A DNA stretch of 26,493 nucleotides, taken from C00003060 sp964502635 (GTDB lineage Bacteria; Desulfobacterota; Desulfobacteria; Desulfobacterales; C00003060). Numbering within the stretch: position 1 is the first letter of the stretch; each line of letters opens with the position of its first letter. The translations under genes were made by a program, and so were the position numbers. This document shows, piece after piece, positions 14,833-23,841 of the stretch. Under the pieces are notes generated by a model. The model worked only from the letters and a program-made list of their open reading frames with translations, had not been told where the DNA came from and ran no database searches. The stretch covers positions 1 through 26,493 of the forward strand of contig CAZCXI010000042.1 of the NCBI GenBank assembly GCA_964502635.1. The letters run 5' to 3'.

Positions 14833-16515
14833 ATGTCCGTCAAAAAAAACAGCCGGCGAGAAAAATGCGCTGAATTAGAGACGTTGCTAAAGCAAGAACG
14901 GGCAAGGGTCAAGTACTATCAGAAAATCGCTGAAGCCATCGGAGGAAAGAGCTTAAGAGAAATTGACAAATTATCCAGGATCCTGGCCGACAGCAAACAT
15001 ACCGAGACGGCACTGCGGGAGAGCGAGGAAAAGTATCACGCGGTTCTGGAAGCATCTCCGGACTCCATTGTCGTCTACGACACGGAGGGGAAGGTCATCT
15101 ATTTGAATCCGGCATTCACCCGGGTCTTCGGCTGGACCCTGGAGGAGCTCTCGGGAAAGACCATAGGAAATGTGCCCCAGGAGAATCGGCCGGAAACCCG
15201 GATGATGATCGCCAAAGTGCTGGCCGGACAAAGCTTTTCCGGCATCCAAAGTCGCCGTTATACCAAAGGGGGATCTATCGTCCATGTGAGCATAAGCGCT
15301 GCTGTTTACCGGGATCGTGAAGGGACACCGAAGGGCAGCGTGTTCAATCTACGCGACATTACGGAACAAAAGAAACTCGAGGCTCAATTGCAGCAGGCCC
15401 AAAAGATGGAGGCCGTGGGAACCCTGGCGGGTGGCATTGCACATGATTTCAATAATCTGCTGATGGCCATTCAGGGTAATGTCTCTCTAATGCTTTTTAA
15501 TGTCAATCCGTCCAATCCATATTATGAAAGGCTGAAGAGCATCGAGAAGCAGATTGAACGTGGCGCGAAACTCACCAGTCAGCTTCTTGGCTATGCCAGG
15601 AGGGGAAAATATGAGGTCAAGCCTGTCGACCTGAACCGATTGGTGGAAGAGGCGGCAGATACATTTGGCAGAACCAAGAAGGAGATCACCATTCGTCGAG
15701 AACCGGCCAAAGACCTATTTGCCATAGAGGCGGACGAGGGGCAAATTGAACAGATCTTGTTGAATCTTTATGTGAATGCGGCAGATGCCATGCCTGGTGG
15801 TGGTAAGCTCGTCCTGAAGACGCGAAATGCGACCCATGAGGAGATAAAGGACAAACCGTATGAGGTGAAACCGGGCAACTATGTCTTATTAACGGTCACC
15901 GATGCAGGCACAGGCATCGATAAAGAGACGCAGAAGCGCATTTTTGAACCCTTTTTTACCACCAAGGAAATGGGGCGGGGTACCGGTCTCGGGTTGGCGT
16001 CCGTCTATGGCATCGTCAAGGGCCACGGCGGGTACATTGAGGTGACCTCCAGGAAGGGAAGGGGTACGACCTTTAGCATCTACCTGCCTGCGTCGGAAAA
16101 GCGGGTCAGCCAACCTGTCAGAGGACGCGACCAAGTCATCAAGGGCACGGAAACCATTCTTCTGGTCGATGATGAAGAAGCGGTGTTGGACTTAGGGGCT
16201 GAGATGCTTGAGCAGTTGGGTTACACAGTGATTGAAGCCCTGGGTGGAGCAGAAGCCATTGAGATCTATAAGACCAGGAGCGATAACATTGACCTGGTCA
16301 TGCTTGACATGATCATGCCCGAAATCAACGGTGGCGACGTCTGTGTGGCCATCAAAGAGATCAACCCCCATGCAAGGGTTCTCCTTTCGAGCGGATACAG
16401 CATAGAGGGCCAGGCATGCACGATATTGAAGAGGGGTTGCGATGGCTTTATTCAGAAGCCCTTCAGCGTGGAAAAGCTTTCCGTGAGCGTGGGGGAAATT
16501 CTAGGGAAAAAGTAG
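14833..16515 (+). CDS. PAS hybrid histidine kinase with C-terminal receiver
   Basis: From the ATG at 14833 (AGGA 8 bases upstream) this is a 560-residue soluble kinase. The order is an N-terminal coiled coil (10-60), one PAS domain (about 65-185, ending FNLRDITEQKKLE), and a dimerisation domain with phosphoacceptor H204 in AGGIAHDFNNLL. An ATPase domain follows with NLYVNAADAMP, DAGTGID, FEPFFTTK and GRGTGLGLASVYGI, then a receiver domain (about 440-555) with acidic D446/D447, phosphoacceptor D492 in LDMIMP and the conserved KPF near the end. No membrane segment is present. No DNA-binding response regulator is adjacent, so the phosphorelay target lies elsewhere. It is the second gene of the FIST unit. 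A CAGCCC/GGGCTG stem at 16520-16541 follows its stop. Confidence 0.93.
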   Translation: MSVKKNSRREKCAELETLLKQERARVKYYQKIAEAIGGKSLREIDKLSRILADSKHTETALRESEEKYHAVLEASPDSIVVYDTEGKVIYLNPAFTRVFGWTLEELSGKTIGNVPQENRPETRMMIAKVLAGQSFSGIQSRRYTKGGSIVHVSISAAVYRDREGTPKGSVFNLRDITEQKKLEAQLQQAQKMEAVGTLAGGIAHDFNNLLMAIQGNVSLMLFNVNPSNPYYERLKSIEKQIERGAKLTSQLLGYARRGKYEVKPVDLNRLVEEAADTFGRTKKEITIRREPAKDLFAIEADEGQIEQILLNLYVNAADAMPGGGKLVLKTRNATHEEIKDKPYEVKPGNYVLLTVTDAGTGIDKETQKRIFEPFFTTKEMGRGTGLGLASVYGIVKGHGGYIEVTSRKGRGTTFSIYLPASEKRVSQPVRGRDQVIKGTETILLVDDEEAVLDLGAEMLEQLGYTVIEALGGAEAIEIYKTRSDNIDLVMLDMIMPEINGGDVCVAIKEINPHARVLLSSGYSIEGQACTILKRGCDGFIQKPFSVEKLSVSVGEILGKK

Positions 16516-16565
16516 TTGCCAGCCCCCTTCGACCCGGGCTGTGATGCCTCAGATGACCGAGCTCT

Positions 16566-18254
16566 TTATGCGGTGCCCAGCACGTGTTTCACATACCTTG
16601 GGTCCAGGTCTTCTATGGATACCGAGCCGTACTCGTTTTCGAGCTCACCCAAGAGGCTGTCAAGGACGATGCCGACCTGGCTGTCTATCTCAGCAGCGGC
16701 AAGTCCGGACCGCCCCATGAGCCAGTTTCGAAAGGACTGTCTCATGCCTTCCCCCACACGATGCGGTTTCCCACCAGGCCCCCACAGAGAGCGAAAAAAG
16801 GCCTTCAGCTCGTCGACCAGCAATGGTTTGGGTTCTTCTGAAAGGCCCAGGTGGTTTCTCGCCCAACAGGTCAGCAGAAGGTTCTTGTAATCAAGTGACT
16901 GGTCGGCTTGGATCGGATGAGCCAGGCACCCATGAGTCGACACAAGGGACAGGAGACGATCCAGGGCCATCATCTGATCCAGCACCCTGCGGCAGTCCAC
17001 GATCTCTTCCAGGGCCTTGAATTCACGGTGTGGCTCACCTTCTGAAAGGCCTGCATAATAAAGAGGCCGTTTCCTGAGGAGGCCTTCCAGGATCCCCTCC
17101 CATTGCCTGCCCCAGAATGCCGTGCCCAAGGCTTGGTTGACAAACCAGCTGTTCTTGACCCATTTTTCGGCCTTCCATTTGAGCTCGAGCCCGGTACCGT
17201 AGCCCACGCGGAAGATCTGGTTCAGGGGGACCTTCTGGATGAGGCGGGCGCCCTTGTCCGGGTCGCCGGCATCCAGTCTCTGAAGCCCGATATCCAAATA
17301 CCCGCAAGCCTTTCTGACCACCGCAGTCAGATGCTCCTTGTCTCGGATCGAAAGGGCGTCTGCAGATATGATTTGATTGCACATCCCGGCAAATTCCATC
17401 TGGAGACGTTCCAGGCTCTGATGGTCTCCTATGTGTCTCAAGGACATGAAAAAGAGGTCCTGATCCTGAATGTGCAGCGACTTGGAAACAGATACGGGCT
17501 CAGAGAGATGGGCTTTTTCTGTGAGTTTTTCAACCTTACTGCCCTTTTTGAGAAGATTCTCAGGGTCCAGGCGCTGATAGATGCCGATGGCCTCTTCAAA
17601 GGGAAGGAATCCTTTTTCCGCCAATCGGAGATTTCGCAGCCTGTATAGATTTTCCTCCACTTCCGCGGGCTGGACCGTTAGCAATTCCAGCATCACCTGT
17701 TGAAATTTGTTGAAGTCATGGTCTGCAAGACGCTTAAGAAACGGCGTGAGGGTCTGATCATAGGCGTCATGGCGTATACGAATGTAGAATACGTCGTCCA
17801 GGGTGAAATAGCGTTCGTCAAAATCCGATGGTGATTCATCCTCCTCCCTGATTCTGACGTCGATGTTGCTGGAAAGATGAAGTTCGATAAGCTCGATGTT
17901 CTCGCGAAGTCCCCAGATCAGGAATCTGTGTGGGTCTGCTCTAAGCAGAAGGTCCAACCATCGATTGACCGGAGCGGTTGCCAGTCGGTCCTTTTCCCAT
18001 AGCTCGACGTCCAACAGATACTGCCATTGATCATTGGAGGCAAGTGATAGAATGGGCAGGGCATCTTCCGGGCCGATTTCCTGGACGAGCCAAAACAGGT
18101 CCTCTTCAGCCAGCGATTGAACCAGATGGGCAGGCGTTGGCGAGTCCAGGATAAGCCGGAGGGCCTTTTTGCCGGGAGCTGCCAGGAGTTTCTCCGGACT
18201 GGGCCTTGTCAGCTCGTGCCCTTTGCCGGGCGACTGGGGGGTAGATGTTTCCAT
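16566..18254 (-). CDS. DUF6178-like protein of unknown function
   Basis: This 562-residue soluble protein resembles the family I recall as DUF6178, found mainly in deltaproteobacteria; the name is from memory. It has no signal peptide, membrane segment or known catalytic motif. Visible segments are LVQSLAEEDLFWLVQEIGPE, LPILSLASNDQWQYLLDVELW and FLIWGLRENIELIELHL in the first 150 residues, then DDVFYIRIRHDAYDQTLTPF near 165. The rest is helical and rich in Leu and charged residues. The ATG follows the rsfS stop with no gap, with GGTGA 7 bases upstream, so it is translated with rsfS. It is the last gene of the block. The position beside a ribosome silencing factor hints at a link to translation, but this is only context. 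Confidence 0.7.
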   Translation of the reverse strand: METSTPQSPGKGHELTRPSPEKLLAAPGKKALRLILDSPTPAHLVQSLAEEDLFWLVQEIGPEDALPILSLASNDQWQYLLDVELWEKDRLATAPVNRWLDLLLRADPHRFLIWGLRENIELIELHLSSNIDVRIREEDESPSDFDERYFTLDDVFYIRIRHDAYDQTLTPFLKRLADHDFNKFQQVMLELLTVQPAEVEENLYRLRNLRLAEKGFLPFEEAIGIYQRLDPENLLKKGSKVEKLTEKAHLSEPVSVSKSLHIQDQDLFFMSLRHIGDHQSLERLQMEFAGMCNQIISADALSIRDKEHLTAVVRKACGYLDIGLQRLDAGDPDKGARLIQKVPLNQIFRVGYGTGLELKWKAEKWVKNSWFVNQALGTAFWGRQWEGILEGLLRKRPLYYAGLSEGEPHREFKALEEIVDCRRVLDQMMALDRLLSLVSTHGCLAHPIQADQSLDYKNLLLTCWARNHLGLSEEPKPLLVDELKAFFRSLWGPGGKPHRVGEGMRQSFRNWLMGRSGLAAAEIDSQVGIVLDSLLGELENEYGSVSIEDLDPRYVKHVLGTA

Positions 18255-18608
18255 TCAGGCATCACCAAGCTTGACCGTCTTGGCGTCTGACCACAGGCCT
18301 TCAAGGTCGTAAAAAATTCGTACAGGTTCGTAAAAAATGTGAATAAGCACATCCCCATAATCCATGAGGACCCAGTGCCCCTCGCGGAGGCCCTCTATCC
18401 CTAACGGTTTGATCCCCTTGGCCTTGAGGTCCTGCTGAACAAATCCCGCAATGGCCGACACCTGTCGATGAGAGCGGCCGCTGCAAACAAGGAAGGTGTC
18501 TGCAAAGGATGTCAATCCATGAACATCGAGTACGACCACATCCAGGGCCTTCGTACCCAAGACTGCCTTGACGTATGGGTCAATACGCGGCTCAAAGGGT
18601 CGTGTCAT
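18255..18608 (-). CDS. rsfS: Ribosomal silencing factor RsfS
   Basis: RsfS (YbeB/Iojap) binds ribosomal protein L14 and blocks joining of the ribosomal subunits when nutrients are scarce. This 117-residue protein has the family pattern: DVVVLDVHGLTSFADTFLVC, GRSHRQVSAIAGFV, GIEGLREGHWVLMDYGDVLI and HIFYEPVRIFYDLEGLW. Length is normal. AAGGA lies 9 bases before the ATG, and the start overlaps the nadD stop by 3 bases, so translation is probably coupled. The nadD-rsfS order is widespread in bacteria. Confidence 0.95.
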   Translation of the reverse strand: MTRPFEPRIDPYVKAVLGTKALDVVVLDVHGLTSFADTFLVCSGRSHRQVSAIAGFVQQDLKAKGIKPLGIEGLREGHWVLMDYGDVLIHIFYEPVRIFYDLEGLWSDAKTVKLGDA

Positions 18609-19255
18609 CGGTAAAGTCCTTTGGTCTTGATAAACGCTTCAACCGTGTCAGGGACCAGGAAGCGGATGGAACGACCATGTCTGATCCAGTCTCTAATTTG
18701 GGTTGCCGAAATGTCGAGGTGGGTAATGTTGAGACAAGAGATGGAGCACCACCGGGGGTGGCTGTAACGGCCGGCCGTGGCGTCGTATCGGTAGTCTTTT
18801 GATATGTGGGTATGGATAAAATGTTCCGGGTTGTTCAATTTGCACCCGGGCCGGGTCATCACAATAAAGTGGGCGGTGGCAAAGAGTTGATGGTATGATT
18901 TCCACGTCGTGATCTCCGAAAAGGCGTCTGCCCCGACCACGAAATGGATTACACTTTCCGGACCAAAGAAGTTGCGAAAATATCGTAAAGTCTCAATCGT
19001 GTAGGAGGGCCCGGACCGGGCCAGTTCCACGTCAGAGGCTTCCAGGGAGGGTAACCCCTCGACCGCCAGGCGAACCATCTGAAGACGATCTTGGGCAGCG
19101 GCTATATCCTCGGCGCCCTTGTGAGGAGGATTGGCCGAAGGGATCAACAAGAGCCTGTCCAGGGTGAAGGCCTCCTGGACTTCTATCACGGCTCTGAGAT
19201 GGCCCACATGGATAGGGTTGAAGGTTCCACCAAAGACGCCTAAGCGCACAGACAC
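18605..19255 (-). CDS. nadD: Nicotinate-nucleotide adenylyltransferase
   Basis: NadD joins nicotinate mononucleotide and ATP to give deamido-NAD, a late step of NAD synthesis. The nucleotidyltransferase signature GGTFNPIHVGHL lies at residues 9-20, and SATQIRDWIRHGRSI near residue 180 is the ISSTxIR-type motif that binds ATP. VVGADAFSEITTWKSYH is the conserved central segment. The start is GTG. Codons 1 and 3 are both GTG (19255 and 19249), and AAGGGG at 19260-19255 is correctly spaced only for the second, which I think is the more likely start. It begins a few bases after the proA stop and overlaps rsfS. Confidence 0.95.
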   Translation of the reverse strand: MSVRLGVFGGTFNPIHVGHLRAVIEVQEAFTLDRLLLIPSANPPHKGAEDIAAAQDRLQMVRLAVEGLPSLEASDVELARSGPSYTIETLRYFRNFFGPESVIHFVVGADAFSEITTWKSYHQLFATAHFIVMTRPGCKLNNPEHFIHTHISKDYRYDATAGRYSHPRWCSISCLNITHLDISATQIRDWIRHGRSIRFLVPDTVEAFIKTKGLYR

Positions 19256-19258
19256 CCC

Positions 19259-20515
19259 TTATGTTCTGACCTGCCCGTCCCCAAAGACCACAAACTTGGT
19301 GGTCGTCAACTCCTCGAGGCCCATCGGCCCATAGGCATGGAGCTTCGAGGTGCTGATTCCGATCTCAGCACCCAGGCCGAGTTCACCACCGTCATTGAAC
19401 CGTGTGGAGGCATTCACCAGAACCACAGAGGCATCCACTTTTCGCACAAACTGTCGTGCCCGGCCGTAATCCGACGTCACGATAGCCTCCGTATGAGCCG
19501 AACCGTATTTGGCAATATGCTCTATGGCCTCATCCATGGAGGAGACGACCTTGACGGCAAGGATCAGATCCAGATACTCTGTCGGCCAGTCCTCCTCGGT
19601 CGCTTGTTTGGCCTCCGGCAAAATGCCGCATGTCTTGGGACAACCCCGAAGCTCGACGGCCGCTTGCCTGAAGCGCTTTGCCATTTTCGGCAAAAACGCC
19701 TTGGCCGCCGCTTCGTGGACCAGGAGGGTCTCCATGGCGTTGCACACGCCCGGCCGCTGTGCCTTGGCATTGTAAGCGATTTCTTCCGCCATGCCGAGGT
19801 CTGCGTTTGCATCCACATACACGTGGCAAACCCCTTTGAAATGCTTGAGGACTGGAATTCTGGAATGTTCGACGACAAAGCGGATGAGCCCCTCGCCTCC
19901 CCTGGGGATGACGAGGTCCACAAATTCGTCCTGAGACAGGAGGGCATTGACGGCCGCTCTATCCCTTACGGGAACCACTTGGGCGGCCCCTTCGGGTATG
20001 CCCGTTTTCCGGAGCGCCTCCTGGATCAAACGGGCCAGAACCGTGTTCGAATGAAGGGCCTCTGAACCACCACGCAGGATCACGGCATTGCCGGCCTTTA
20101 AGCAAAGTCCGGCGGCATCAATGGTCGCATTGGGTCTGGCCTCATAAATCATGGCGATGACACCCAATGGAACGCGAACACGGCCGACCTGAAGACCATT
20201 GGGGCGCAGCCACATGCCGGTCACATTTCCCACGGGGTCTTGGAGTGCGACCACATCGCGCAGGCCTTTTGCCATGGACTCGATCACCGCATCACTGACA
20301 GTGAGCCGGTCGATCATGGCATCTGAAAGCCCCTTTTGTCTCGCATATGCCAGGTCCTTTTCGTTTTCTTCCTTGATCGCTGCCGCCTCGTCAAGGAGCC
20401 TTTGAGCCACACGCTCCAGGGCCTCGTTCTTCTTGTCTGTACCCAAAACGGATACCACTTTGGCAGCCTTTCTTGCAGCTTGGGCCATTTCACGTATGGT
20501 CTCTTCTATGGACAT
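19259..20515 (-). CDS. proA: Glutamate-5-semialdehyde dehydrogenase (gamma-glutamyl phosphate reductase)
   Basis: ProA reduces gamma-glutamyl phosphate to glutamate-5-semialdehyde with NADPH, the second step of proline synthesis. The 418-residue length is standard. The catalytic cysteine lies in QRPGVCNAMETLLVHE (about residue 255), and GVIAMIYEARPNATIDAAGL and GNAVILRGGSEA are typical aldehyde-dehydrogenase-like segments. The ending ELGLGAEIGISTSKLHAYGP is characteristic. GGAGG sits 7 bases before the ATG, inside the end of proB; the two genes overlap by 10 bases, so translation is coupled. Confidence 0.97.
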   Translation of the reverse strand: MSIEETIREMAQAARKAAKVVSVLGTDKKNEALERVAQRLLDEAAAIKEENEKDLAYARQKGLSDAMIDRLTVSDAVIESMAKGLRDVVALQDPVGNVTGMWLRPNGLQVGRVRVPLGVIAMIYEARPNATIDAAGLCLKAGNAVILRGGSEALHSNTVLARLIQEALRKTGIPEGAAQVVPVRDRAAVNALLSQDEFVDLVIPRGGEGLIRFVVEHSRIPVLKHFKGVCHVYVDANADLGMAEEIAYNAKAQRPGVCNAMETLLVHEAAAKAFLPKMAKRFRQAAVELRGCPKTCGILPEAKQATEEDWPTEYLDLILAVKVVSSMDEAIEHIAKYGSAHTEAIVTSDYGRARQFVRKVDASVVLVNASTRFNDGGELGLGAEIGISTSKLHAYGPMGLEELTTTKFVVFGDGQVRT

Positions 20516-21681
20516 ATCGGCTCCTCCGTTTCGTCTAAAGTCATGACCAGATTGTCTCTATGAACCACCTCGTCATAGTGTTTATGCCCCAGCCGTTTCT
20601 CGATTTGGCTGGTCTTAAGTCCCATGAGTTTCTTGATATCATCGGCCTTGTAGTTCACCAGTCCCCTGGCAAAGGCGACGCCGTCCGGGTCGAGGCAACA
20701 CACCATATCTCCCTCGCGGAAGTCTCCCTTCACATCGATGATCCCGATGGGCAACAGACTCTTGCCCTGTTTGCAGATGGCCCTTGCCGCCCCCCGGTCC
20801 ACCCTAATAGCACCCTTCTCTTTGAGGGTAAAGGCGATCCAGCATTTTCTGCTGGTCATTTTCTGTCTTCTGGGCAGAAAAAGGGTTCCCACGTCCTTGC
20901 CTTGAAACAGGCTTTTCAGCACATTCGGCTTCAGCCCGCTTGCAATCACCATGGGGACCCCGCTCGTGGTAACCTTTCTGGCCGTCTGGACCTTGCTGCA
21001 CATCCCCCCTGTGCCAAGGGCGCCTGGAATATCACAGGCGGCGCGCTCCATGGCCCGGTCGATTCTTGAGACCAGGGGCACGAGCGCCGCTTCCTTGTGG
21101 ACCTGTGGGTCCTTATCGTATAAGCCGTCAGTATCCGTCAGGTTGATGAGGATTTGGGCGTCCATCAAGTGGGTCATCATGGCGGAAAGGTTGTCATTGT
21201 CTCCGAACTTCAGCTCCTCCACGACCACGGTATCATTTTCGTTAATGATCGGGAGAATCTTCCAGTTTATCAAGACATTCAATGTGTTGCGAGCGTTCAG
21301 ATGACGCTTCCGATGGCAGAGATCATCCCGCGTGAGCAGGATTTGGGCCACCTTCTTGTTATACCGGCCAAAGGCCTTCTCGTAGGCCAGCATCAGCCCG
21401 GGTTGTCCCACGGCCGCCACCGCCTGTTTGTGGGGGATATCCGTCGGTTTTTGTGTGAGGCCCATTCTTCTGACGCCTGAACCGATGGCCCCTGAACTGA
21501 CCAGGATCACTTCACGCCCTTGATCCATGAGCCAGGATATCTCCCGGGCAAGTTGGTTGATGACCTTCGTGCTGAGGCCCTGGTCATGGGTCAGGACGCC
21601 CGTGCCCACCTTGATAACCGTCCGCTTCACGCGGTCAAATAGATCTTTTCGGATCTGGATGCGTTCCCGGGCTGCGTTCAT
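20506..21681 (-). CDS. proB: Glutamate 5-kinase with PUA domain
   Basis: ProB phosphorylates glutamate in the first, normally proline-inhibited step of proline synthesis. The amino acid kinase domain occupies about residues 15-260 (VIKVGTGVLT, ILVSSGAIGSGVRRMGL, INENDTVVVEELKFGDND, ALGTGGMCSKVQTARKV). A C-terminal PUA domain follows (about 280-370, with GAIRVDRGAARAI, KGDFREGDMVCCLDPDG and ARGLVNYKADDI). I place the start at the ATG at 21681 (391 residues); a TTG at 21687 adds two residues, and neither has a clear Shine-Dalgarno. About 190 bases separate it from obgE, holding GGGCTCA and TGAGCCC arms but no gene I can support. Confidence 0.96.
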   Translation of the reverse strand: MNAARERIQIRKDLFDRVKRTVIKVGTGVLTHDQGLSTKVINQLAREISWLMDQGREVILVSSGAIGSGVRRMGLTQKPTDIPHKQAVAAVGQPGLMLAYEKAFGRYNKKVAQILLTRDDLCHRKRHLNARNTLNVLINWKILPIINENDTVVVEELKFGDNDNLSAMMTHLMDAQILINLTDTDGLYDKDPQVHKEAALVPLVSRIDRAMERAACDIPGALGTGGMCSKVQTARKVTTSGVPMVIASGLKPNVLKSLFQGKDVGTLFLPRRQKMTSRKCWIAFTLKEKGAIRVDRGAARAICKQGKSLLPIGIIDVKGDFREGDMVCCLDPDGVAFARGLVNYKADDIKKLMGLKTSQIEKRLGHKHYDEVVHRDNLVMTLDETEEPICP

Positions 21682-21871
21682 TGCCAAAAAATAAATGGTA
21701 TTGCTAGGTTACAGCTCTAGACAAGAGGGCTCACGGTGCAAGGTCCGGGGCACGGGGACATGAGCCCTTGCCATGACGCCGTATGCCTTGCGCTGATGAC
21801 CTTGTCTGTGCCTTTGCGATTCTCCTAAGAAGTACAGCCGCTGTAGTCTTTCTCTGCAAATATGTGCAACA

Positions 21872-22888
21872 TCACGCCGCGGTCCGGCGCAGACCGTCCA
21901 TCAGCTCTGCGAGATGTCCTTTTAATGCCCCCAATCCTTCCCCTGTGAGGGCTGAAATGACCCATATATCCGGATTCAGCCGTCCCAGAGATTCTCGCAC
22001 CTGACGTGCCAACGCCCTGGCTCCTGGCTCGTCTATCTTGTTCAACACAACGACCTGGGGTTCCTCTGCAAGGGTCGGACTAAACAGCCGAAGTTCCCGA
22101 TTAATGGCCTGGTAAGGGCGCATGAGGTCCTCTGGCGGCAAGTCGGCAACATCGATCAGGTGGATCAAAAACCGGGTCCGTTCCACGTGTTTAAGGAATT
22201 TGATTCCCAGGCCCACGCCGCAGTGCGCCCCTTCAATAAGGCCTGGAATGTCCGCTATGACAAAAGGGTCGGTTTTTTCCGGTTCCACCACGCCAAGGGA
22301 GGGCGTCAGGGTGGTAAAGGGATAATCCGCGATCTTTGGGCGGGCTGATGAGAGCCTTGAAACCAGGGTCGATTTACCAGCGTTGGGCAGCCCGATGATG
22401 CCCACGTCAGCCAGCAGCTTGAGTTCCAACGCCAAGTCCATGGTTTGTCCCGGTTCGCCCTCTTGAGCCTGTCTTGGCGCCCGACTTCTGGAGGAGGCGA
22501 AGTGCTGGTTTCCCAAGCCGCCCCTCCCACCGCGGGCCGCAACAAAGGTTTCGCCGCTATGGATAAAGTCCTTCACGATCCGCCCGCTTTCGGCGTCCCG
22601 TATCAAGGTACCGGGAGGAACTTCAATGACCAAGTCCTTGCCGCTTTTGCCTGACTGATTTTTTCCCCGTCCGTGGGCACCCCTTTGGGCCTTGAAATGT
22701 TTCTTGAAATTGAAGCGATAAAGGGTGTTGATTCGGGATGTGGTCTCAAAAACGACATGGCCACCCCTGCCGCCGTCACCCCCATTCGGCCCGCCCCTGG
22801 GTACGTATTTTTCTCGTCGAAAACTTGCACAACCGTTGCCGCCGTCTCCGGACTGAATGGTAATCAGCGCTTCATCCACAAATTTCAT
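21872..22888 (-). CDS. obgE: GTPase ObgE/CgtA
   Basis: Obg is an essential GTPase that binds the large ribosomal subunit and links its assembly to the stringent response. The glycine-rich Obg fold fills about residues 1-158 (GDGGNGCASFRREKYVPRGG, GGDGGRGGHV, GGRGGLGNQHF). The G domain follows with the P-loop GLPNAGKST, switch I YPFTTLTPSLG, G3 DIPGLIEGAHCGVGLG and the NKxD motif NKID. The protein has 338 residues and lacks the extra C-terminal domain of longer Obg proteins. It begins MKFVDEA as usual, with a weak Shine-Dalgarno. The 251-base gap to rpmA is wide enough to hold a separate promoter, though I cannot place one. Confidence 0.97.
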   Translation of the reverse strand: MKFVDEALITIQSGDGGNGCASFRREKYVPRGGPNGGDGGRGGHVVFETTSRINTLYRFNFKKHFKAQRGAHGRGKNQSGKSGKDLVIEVPPGTLIRDAESGRIVKDFIHSGETFVAARGGRGGLGNQHFASSRSRAPRQAQEGEPGQTMDLALELKLLADVGIIGLPNAGKSTLVSRLSSARPKIADYPFTTLTPSLGVVEPEKTDPFVIADIPGLIEGAHCGVGLGIKFLKHVERTRFLIHLIDVADLPPEDLMRPYQAINRELRLFSPTLAEEPQVVVLNKIDEPGARALARQVRESLGRLNPDIWVISALTGEGLGALKGHLAELMDGLRRTAA

Positions 22889-23139
22889 GGCATTCCATAA
22901 CTGGGCACTTGCCCGTCACCCCTCTTGAAAGCAGGCCGTGCCGGAGCTTGCAGGCCCTTTGAGGTTTGCCAAGTTGAAGCAGTTTTCTTGCCTCACGCAA
23001 TGAAGGGGGACAACATGGAAGGGCTCGTTCAAGGATGAGGCACGGGAGATCCAGGGAAAACGATTTTTCGTGTTCTGGAGGCAGGTATTCTTGACGGACA
23101 GGCGATCACCCCCAACGGACGACGCGGCAACAGACGACG

Positions 23140-23400
23140 TCAGGTGGACGCGGGGTAGACACTTACCCTCTTGCGGGAACGTCCCCGTCGTTCAAATTGA
23201 ACGGTCCCATCAATCTTGGCAAACAGGGTGTAATCCTTTCCCATGCCGACATTGTTGCCTGGATGCAGTTTTGTTCCCAGTTGGCGCACCAGTATACTGC
23301 CCGCTGAAACCGTCTGTCCGCCAAAGCGCTTGACGCCGCGCCGCTGGCCGTTGCTGTCCCTGCCGTTTCTTGAACTGCCGCCTGCTTTCTTATGTGCCAT
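23140..23400 (-). CDS. rpmA: 50S ribosomal protein L27
   Basis: L27 lies near the peptidyl transferase centre of the large subunit. The 86-residue sequence starts AHKKAGGSSRNGRDSNGQR, the typical N-terminus of mature-form L27 without the cleaved extension of Firmicutes, and continues VKRFGGQTVSAGSILVRQ and HPGNNVGMGKDYTLFA. AAGGAG lies 10 bases upstream of the ATG. It follows rplU by 7 bases and is surely cotranscribed with it. Confidence 0.97.
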   Translation of the reverse strand: MAHKKAGGSSRNGRDSNGQRRGVKRFGGQTVSAGSILVRQLGTKLHPGNNVGMGKDYTLFAKIDGTVQFERRGRSRKRVSVYPAST

Positions 23401-23407
23401 GGTCCTG

Positions 23408-23740
23408 TTACTCCTTGTGAGCCCCGTCTACACCCTTGATGGCGTCGATCTTGAGCGCTGTGTATTGTTGCCGATGGCCGTTTTTCTTACGATAACCCTT
23501 ACGCCGTTTATACTTGAATACGAGGACCTTTTTGGCCTTGCCTTGTTGTACGATACGGCCGGTCACGGTCACACCAGGCAGGGTTGGCTGGCCCACCTTC
23601 GTAGCGTCACCATCAGACACCATGAGGACGCGATCAAATGAGACAGTTGCGCCGGCGTCACCCGGGACCTTTTCGAGGCTTAGGGTTTGCCCTTCAGACA
23701 CCTTGTATTGTTTTCCTCCGGCAGATATTATGGCATACAT
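23408..23740 (-). CDS. rplU: 50S ribosomal protein L21
   Basis: L21 binds 23S rRNA in the large subunit. The 110-residue protein starts MYAIISAGGKQYKVSEGQ and ends in the basic segment VFKYKRRKGYRKKNGHRQQY, both diagnostic. AAGGT lies 7 bases before the ATG. It heads the rplU-rpmA pair behind a candidate promoter at 23813-23840. The leader contains ACCCC and GGGGT arms (about 23765-23784) that could form a small hairpin, possibly for autoregulation. Confidence 0.97.
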   Translation of the reverse strand: MYAIISAGGKQYKVSEGQTLSLEKVPGDAGATVSFDRVLMVSDGDATKVGQPTLPGVTVTGRIVQQGKAKKVLVFKYKRRKGYRKKNGHRQQYTALKIDAIKGVDGAHKE

Positions 23741-23812
23741 ACAGTGACCTTTCTAATCTTATAACCCCCTGGACCCTCGGGGTGAATATTACGTAAAAAC
23801 ATAAACTAGTAG

Positions 23813-23840
23813 ATTAATTCTATACTCATCATTTTGTCAA
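23813..23840 (-). promoter_or_regulatory. Candidate sigma-70 promoter for rplU-rpmA
   Basis: On the minus strand a perfect TTGACA (23840-23835) is followed after 16 bases by ATTAAT (23818-23813), which matches 4 of 6 of the -10 consensus. The -35 starts 2 bases after the rng stop codon. This gives rplU a leader of roughly 65 bases, separate from any read-through out of rng. Confidence 0.5.
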
Positions 23841-23841
23841 C

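Noticed and set aside
19337..20065. A 242-codon plus-strand frame
   Set aside because: It lies entirely antisense to proA, whose identity is certain, and shows no protein family features.
22889..23139. tRNA or small RNA gene between rpmA and obgE
   Set aside because: I found no cloverleaf pattern, T-loop motif or promoter-terminator pair; only a short GGGCA/TGCCC dyad near the obgE start is visible.
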